Assembly (NCBI GenBank): GCA_040507985.1
Contig: JBEVNR010000020.1
Span: 1 to 45,199, forward strand
Source of the DNA: JBEVNR01 sp040507985
Lineage (GTDB): Bacteria > Pseudomonadota > Alphaproteobacteria > Rickettsiales > UBA6187
Direction: 5' to 3'
DNA length: 45,199 bases
Shown: piece after piece, positions 42,811 to 45,199 of the stretch
Numbering within the stretch: the first letter of the stretch is position 1
Layout: every line of letters begins with the position of its first letter
Made by a program: the position numbers and the translations under genes
Notes under the pieces: generated by a model
What the model saw: the letters and a program-made list of their open reading frames with translations, nothing else
The model's database searches: none
What the model was told of the DNA's origin: nothing

Positions 42811-42839
42811 TTCGTGACATACCCTTCCAGTTACATGAT

Positions 42840-42867
42840 AGTATACAAGATCGTCTTTAATAAACAA
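42840..42867 (-). promoter_or_regulatory. possible promoter of the TolC/giant-repeat operon
   Basis: On the minus strand TTGTTT (42867-42862), a 16-base spacer and TATACT (42845-42840, five of six consensus matches). It lies about 30 bases before the ATG in strongly AT-rich DNA. Confidence 0.4.
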
Positions 42868-43020
42868 TCATTAATATCGTTAATTTGCAGGCTATCTTTT
42901 GCGGCGTAAAAAAATCTACAAAAAGCGAGCTACAAAAAGGCTATCATGAACATAAAGGGAAAACATAAGGTTTCAACAAAAAAAGCAAGTAAAGTCGTTA
43001 TTTTAAAAAAATTTACGCAC

Positions 43021-43049
43021 ATGCGTCCGCCGAAACACGGCGGGCGCAT
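43021..43049 (-). terminator. hairpin terminator downstream of the PhoB-type gene
   Basis: Twelve-base arms (ATGCGTCCGCCG and CGGCGGGCGCAT, one G-T wobble) around a 5-base loop. On the minus strand a run of seven T follows about ten bases after the stem. The distance makes it less than canonical, but stem strength and position 50-80 bases past the stop fit. Confidence 0.5.
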
Positions 43050-43101
43050 CGCGCCACGAAAAAAATCATTCCTGCTTCAACCGAGCACAACAACTACACG
43101 C

Positions 43102-43818
43102 CTACTCTTCTTCCGTCTCGATGGAAAGGCAATATCCGGCAGACCGCACGGTGCGAATGACGGTGCCGACTTTTTTATCCATCCCCATGGCGGTGCGCAA
43201 CCTATTGATATGCACGTCGACGGTGCGCATGTCGGTTTCCTTGTCGTACCCCCATATCGCCTGAATGAGCTGTTCGCGACTGAAAATTCTGTTGGGGTGT
43301 TGCATAAGATATTGGAGGATGTTAAACTCCGTCGGCCCAAGGTCGATGCGTCCGCCCTTATACAGCACGGCGTGGGTGTCGACGTTCATGGAAATGTCGC
43401 CGAACGTCAAGTCGGTGGAAACGAGGGCGGGCTTGCTTCTGCGAAGCAGGGCCTCGACGCGCGCCAGCAATTCTCGCGGAGAGACGGGCTTCACCAAATA
43501 ATCGTCCACCCCGATGGTGAGGCCCTTCACCTTGTCCGCTTCTTCCCCCCGCGCCGAAATCATGATGATGGGAATATCTTTCGTCTCTTTATTCGCCCGC
43601 AATTCCTTGCATACGTCGATGCCGTTTTTTCCGGGCAGCATCCAATCGAGCAGAATGAGGTCCGGCTTCATTTCTTCCGCCATCCACACGGCCTGGTCCC
43701 CTCGCCGCACGTATTTGGTGGCGTAGTTGTTTTTTTCTAGCGTATACATCAATAGCGTCACGATGGTTTCGTCGTCTTCGACGATCAGCACGTTCGGCTG
43801 CAATCCTGCTTTGCCCAT
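43102..43818 (-). CDS. OmpR/PhoB-family response regulator
   Basis: A 238-residue two-domain transcription regulator from the ATG at 43818, which has AGGTGG five bases upstream. The receiver domain has Asp15-Asp16, the phospho-acceptor Asp58 in LILLDWMLPG and the Lys of YLVKPVSP. The C-terminal winged helix has LGPTEFNILQYLMQHPNRIFSREQL and the recognition region TVDVHINRLRTAM. Similarity is highest to PhoB-like regulators, but no partner kinase, phoU or pst genes are near, so the target is open. A GTG at 43827 is an alternative start. Confidence 0.92.
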   Translation of the reverse strand: MGKAGLQPNVLIVEDDETIVTLLMYTLEKNNYATKYVRRGDQAVWMAEEMKPDLILLDWMLPGKNGIDVCKELRANKETKDIPIIMISARGEEADKVKGLTIGVDDYLVKPVSPRELLARVEALLRRSKPALVSTDLTFGDISMNVDTHAVLYKGGRIDLGPTEFNILQYLMQHPNRIFSREQLIQAIWGYDKETDMRTVDVHINRLRTAMGMDKKVGTVIRTVRSAGYCLSIETEEE

Positions 43819-43957
43819 TTTTTCCACCTAATTGCTTTATGTCCTTTTTTAGGACGCCCATAAAGGGCGGCGAATCCCTTTAAAACAAGCATATCATATA
43901 AGAAGTTGCATAAAAAAACGTTAAAAATACCAAACATGATAAATACGGTAACGAAAA

Positions 43958-44635
43958 TTAATCGATGCGATAAAATTTATGCAATTGCAGCGACAACCTG
44001 TAGCCGTATTTTTCCGCCAAATTCAATGTGCGCCTGTAGTTGGCGGCATTTTTACTCTCATCAAGTTCGTCCATTGGTTGTAAAAATACCGGAACGTTAA
44101 ATCGCGTTTGTCCTATTTCCGCCACGTCGCCATATCCCTCCATCGTCGCGGAAACGATAAATTTTATGGCGATCGCCCTTTTCAGCACGTCTTCCCGCAC
44201 GGGAGCGTACCCTCCTCCGGCGTTTTTAGGGGAACACACCACCCCGACCCCCTTCGGTATGGGGCGATATAGCGTACCGTTCGATTCTATAGCAACGGAA
44301 AAACCGGAGCCGAGCAATGTTTCGCATAACGGACCGATAGGTTGCCGAAAAGGCTCCCCGCCGGTCACGACCACGAGATTTTTAAGGCGCTTGCCGTCTT
44401 CGTTTCGCGACATGAAGTCGACCGTTTTTAGTATCTCGCCCACGGAAATTAAGGTAAAATCGTCGAATTCGGCGTCGCAGAACCGGCAGGCGAGATTGCA
44501 TCCGCCCAATCGCACGAAAACGGCGGGCATGCCGATATGCGGCCCTTCGCCTTGAAACGTCGGAAACATCGAGGCGACGTGCAACGATTCCCCGCTTGAG
44601 AAAACAGGAGGCAGTTTAGGATTCGTACCGAGCAT
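43958..44635 (-). CDS. queE: 7-carboxy-7-deazaguanine synthase
   Basis: Radical-SAM enzyme that contracts the ring of 6-carboxy-tetrahydropterin to 7-carboxy-7-deazaguanine on the queuosine/7-deazaguanine route. It has 225 residues. The substrate-site start FPTFQGEGPHIGMPAVFVRL is followed by the 4Fe-4S motif CNLACRFC (Cys46, Cys50, Cys53). VVVTGGEPF is the SAM-binding GGE motif, and the C-terminus SLQLHKFYRID is typical of QueE. Companion genes queC and queD are not in the window. Confidence 0.94.
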   Translation of the reverse strand: MLGTNPKLPPVFSSGESLHVASMFPTFQGEGPHIGMPAVFVRLGGCNLACRFCDAEFDDFTLISVGEILKTVDFMSRNEDGKRLKNLVVVTGGEPFRQPIGPLCETLLGSGFSVAIESNGTLYRPIPKGVGVVCSPKNAGGGYAPVREDVLKRAIAIKFIVSATMEGYGDVAEIGQTRFNVPVFLQPMDELDESKNAANYRRTLNLAEKYGYRLSLQLHKFYRID

Positions 44636-44741
44636 CGCGATAAAAAACTATATTGCTTATATATTTACTTAAAATAACCTTATCACGATAAAAACCGCCG
44701 TGGCAATCATATATAAGAAAAGGCGCTTGAGGAATCGCAGG

Positions 44742-44926
44742 CTAGGCCGTGTGCACTTTTTGAGCCATAGGCAGGCGTAGCTAAAACGGCCGGATTTTTG
44801 GTCTTTTTTGCTGCGAACTTCGATTTTTCTTTTTACAATAAGATCGCCGTTCTTTCAAAAACATATCGAATTGTCGCTAACAAAGTCCCTGAAAATCGTC
44901 TCGTTTCAAAAAGTGCATACAGCCTA
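44742..44926. mobile_element. short element with terminal inverted repeats (complete copy)
   Basis: About 185 bases. The left end at 44743-44762 and the right end at 44906-44926 are inverse copies with a shared core TGCACTTTTTGA and about two mismatches over 20 bases. No ORF inside. The left 84 bases recur at 6247-6330. It lies about 100 bases before an IS5-type transposase start; the two could be related, as a MITE and its helper, or merely adjacent. Confidence 0.65.
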
Positions 44927-45022
44927 AGTCAGCTCAGAAGCCGTCACTCAATTTATTTAACTAATAATTAACCATAAGAATTTATAAATATCGTTTAAAG
45001 AATCGTAACTTGGGACGGCAAT

Positions 45023-45199
45023 ATGAGCTAGGAAAGCGATTTAAGCGACGAACAATGGGAACGGAACGAAGGATATTTTGCGGATCGGACGTCGTCGGGA
45101 CGGAAGCGGAAATACGCGAAACGGGATTTGGTTAACTCGATTTTGTACGTATTGCGCGGCGGGATTGAGTGGCGGCCGTTGCCGAAAGATTTTCCGCCG
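45023..45199 (+). pseudogene. IS5-family transposase, 5' fragment with an early stop
   Basis: The frame from ATG 45023 reads Met-Ser, then TAG at 45029-45031, then ESDLSDEQWERNEGYFAD and, further on, KYAKRDLVNSILYVLRGG and WRPLPKDFPP. This is the N-terminal DUF4096 region of IS5-family transposases. Relatives have Tyr or a similar residue before the SDL segment, so TAG most simply replaces a TAC/TAT codon. No other start codon is close. The gene runs off the window end, so its state downstream is unknown. Confidence 0.75.

Overview
The window reads as chromosomal DNA of an alphaproteobacterium. The main evidence is a circularly permuted (two-piece) tmRNA gene at about 30475-30779, an IalB-family protein, an Alph_Pro_TM (TIGR02186) protein, an NDUFS6-like zinc-finger protein, and mitochondrion-like cytochrome oxidase subunits. 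The gene content describes an aerobic Gram-negative with an LPS outer membrane, a TCA cycle, both aa3- and cbb3-type oxidases, and some chemosensory signalling. I cannot place it below class. Coding DNA is GC-rich by eye, while the gaps are short and AT-rich.

Layout. 1-3750: sucA (5' end outside the window) and sucB of 2-oxoglutarate dehydrogenase. 3962-6250: purF, an SDR oxidoreductase and a CHCC zinc-finger protein, overlapping end to end. 6397-11504 (minus): rseP, bamA, ompH, lpxD, the outer-membrane assembly operon. 11505-12428: a sparse stretch with one small orphan gene. 12429-16724: efp, an inositol-monophosphatase-like gene and a large chemoreceptor. 16731-20143 (minus): ctaC, ctaD, ctaB of the aa3 oxidase, with a promoter and a triple half-site palindrome upstream. 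20363-22847: a sensor kinase and a response regulator fused to an RsbW-like ATPase domain. 22853-22998: a MITE-like element. 23003-24264 (minus): ialB and cobA. 24385-29570 (minus): TauE/SafE-like gene, ccoN, ccoO, ccoQ, ccoP and pyrD in one tightly packed run. 29689-33208 (minus): tmk, the permuted ssrA, and a group made of a pilin-like protein, a universal stress protein and an Alph_Pro_TM protein. 33589-35753: an orphan gcvPB and an orphan HK97 prohead protease. 35941-36513: a cysteine-rich secreted orphan. 36960-42810 (minus): a TolC-like outer-membrane factor with an extra N-terminal cadherin/Ig-like module, followed by a 1277-residue protein with eleven tandem cadherin-like repeats. 43102-44635 (minus): a PhoB-type regulator and queE. 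44742-45199: a short element with terminal inverted repeats and the start of an IS5-family transposase carrying an early stop.

The strongest candidate for an undescribed system is the TolC/giant-repeat pair at 36960-42810. The two genes look like an operon, the exported protein has no signal peptide, and the outer-membrane channel carries a module that resembles those of repeat adhesins. Other points of interest are the regulator-RsbW hybrid, the operator-like array at the ctaC promoter, two families of small inverted-repeat elements that sit at gene-order breakpoints, and several genes separated from their usual partners (gcvPB, lpxD, ctaCDB, the prohead protease).
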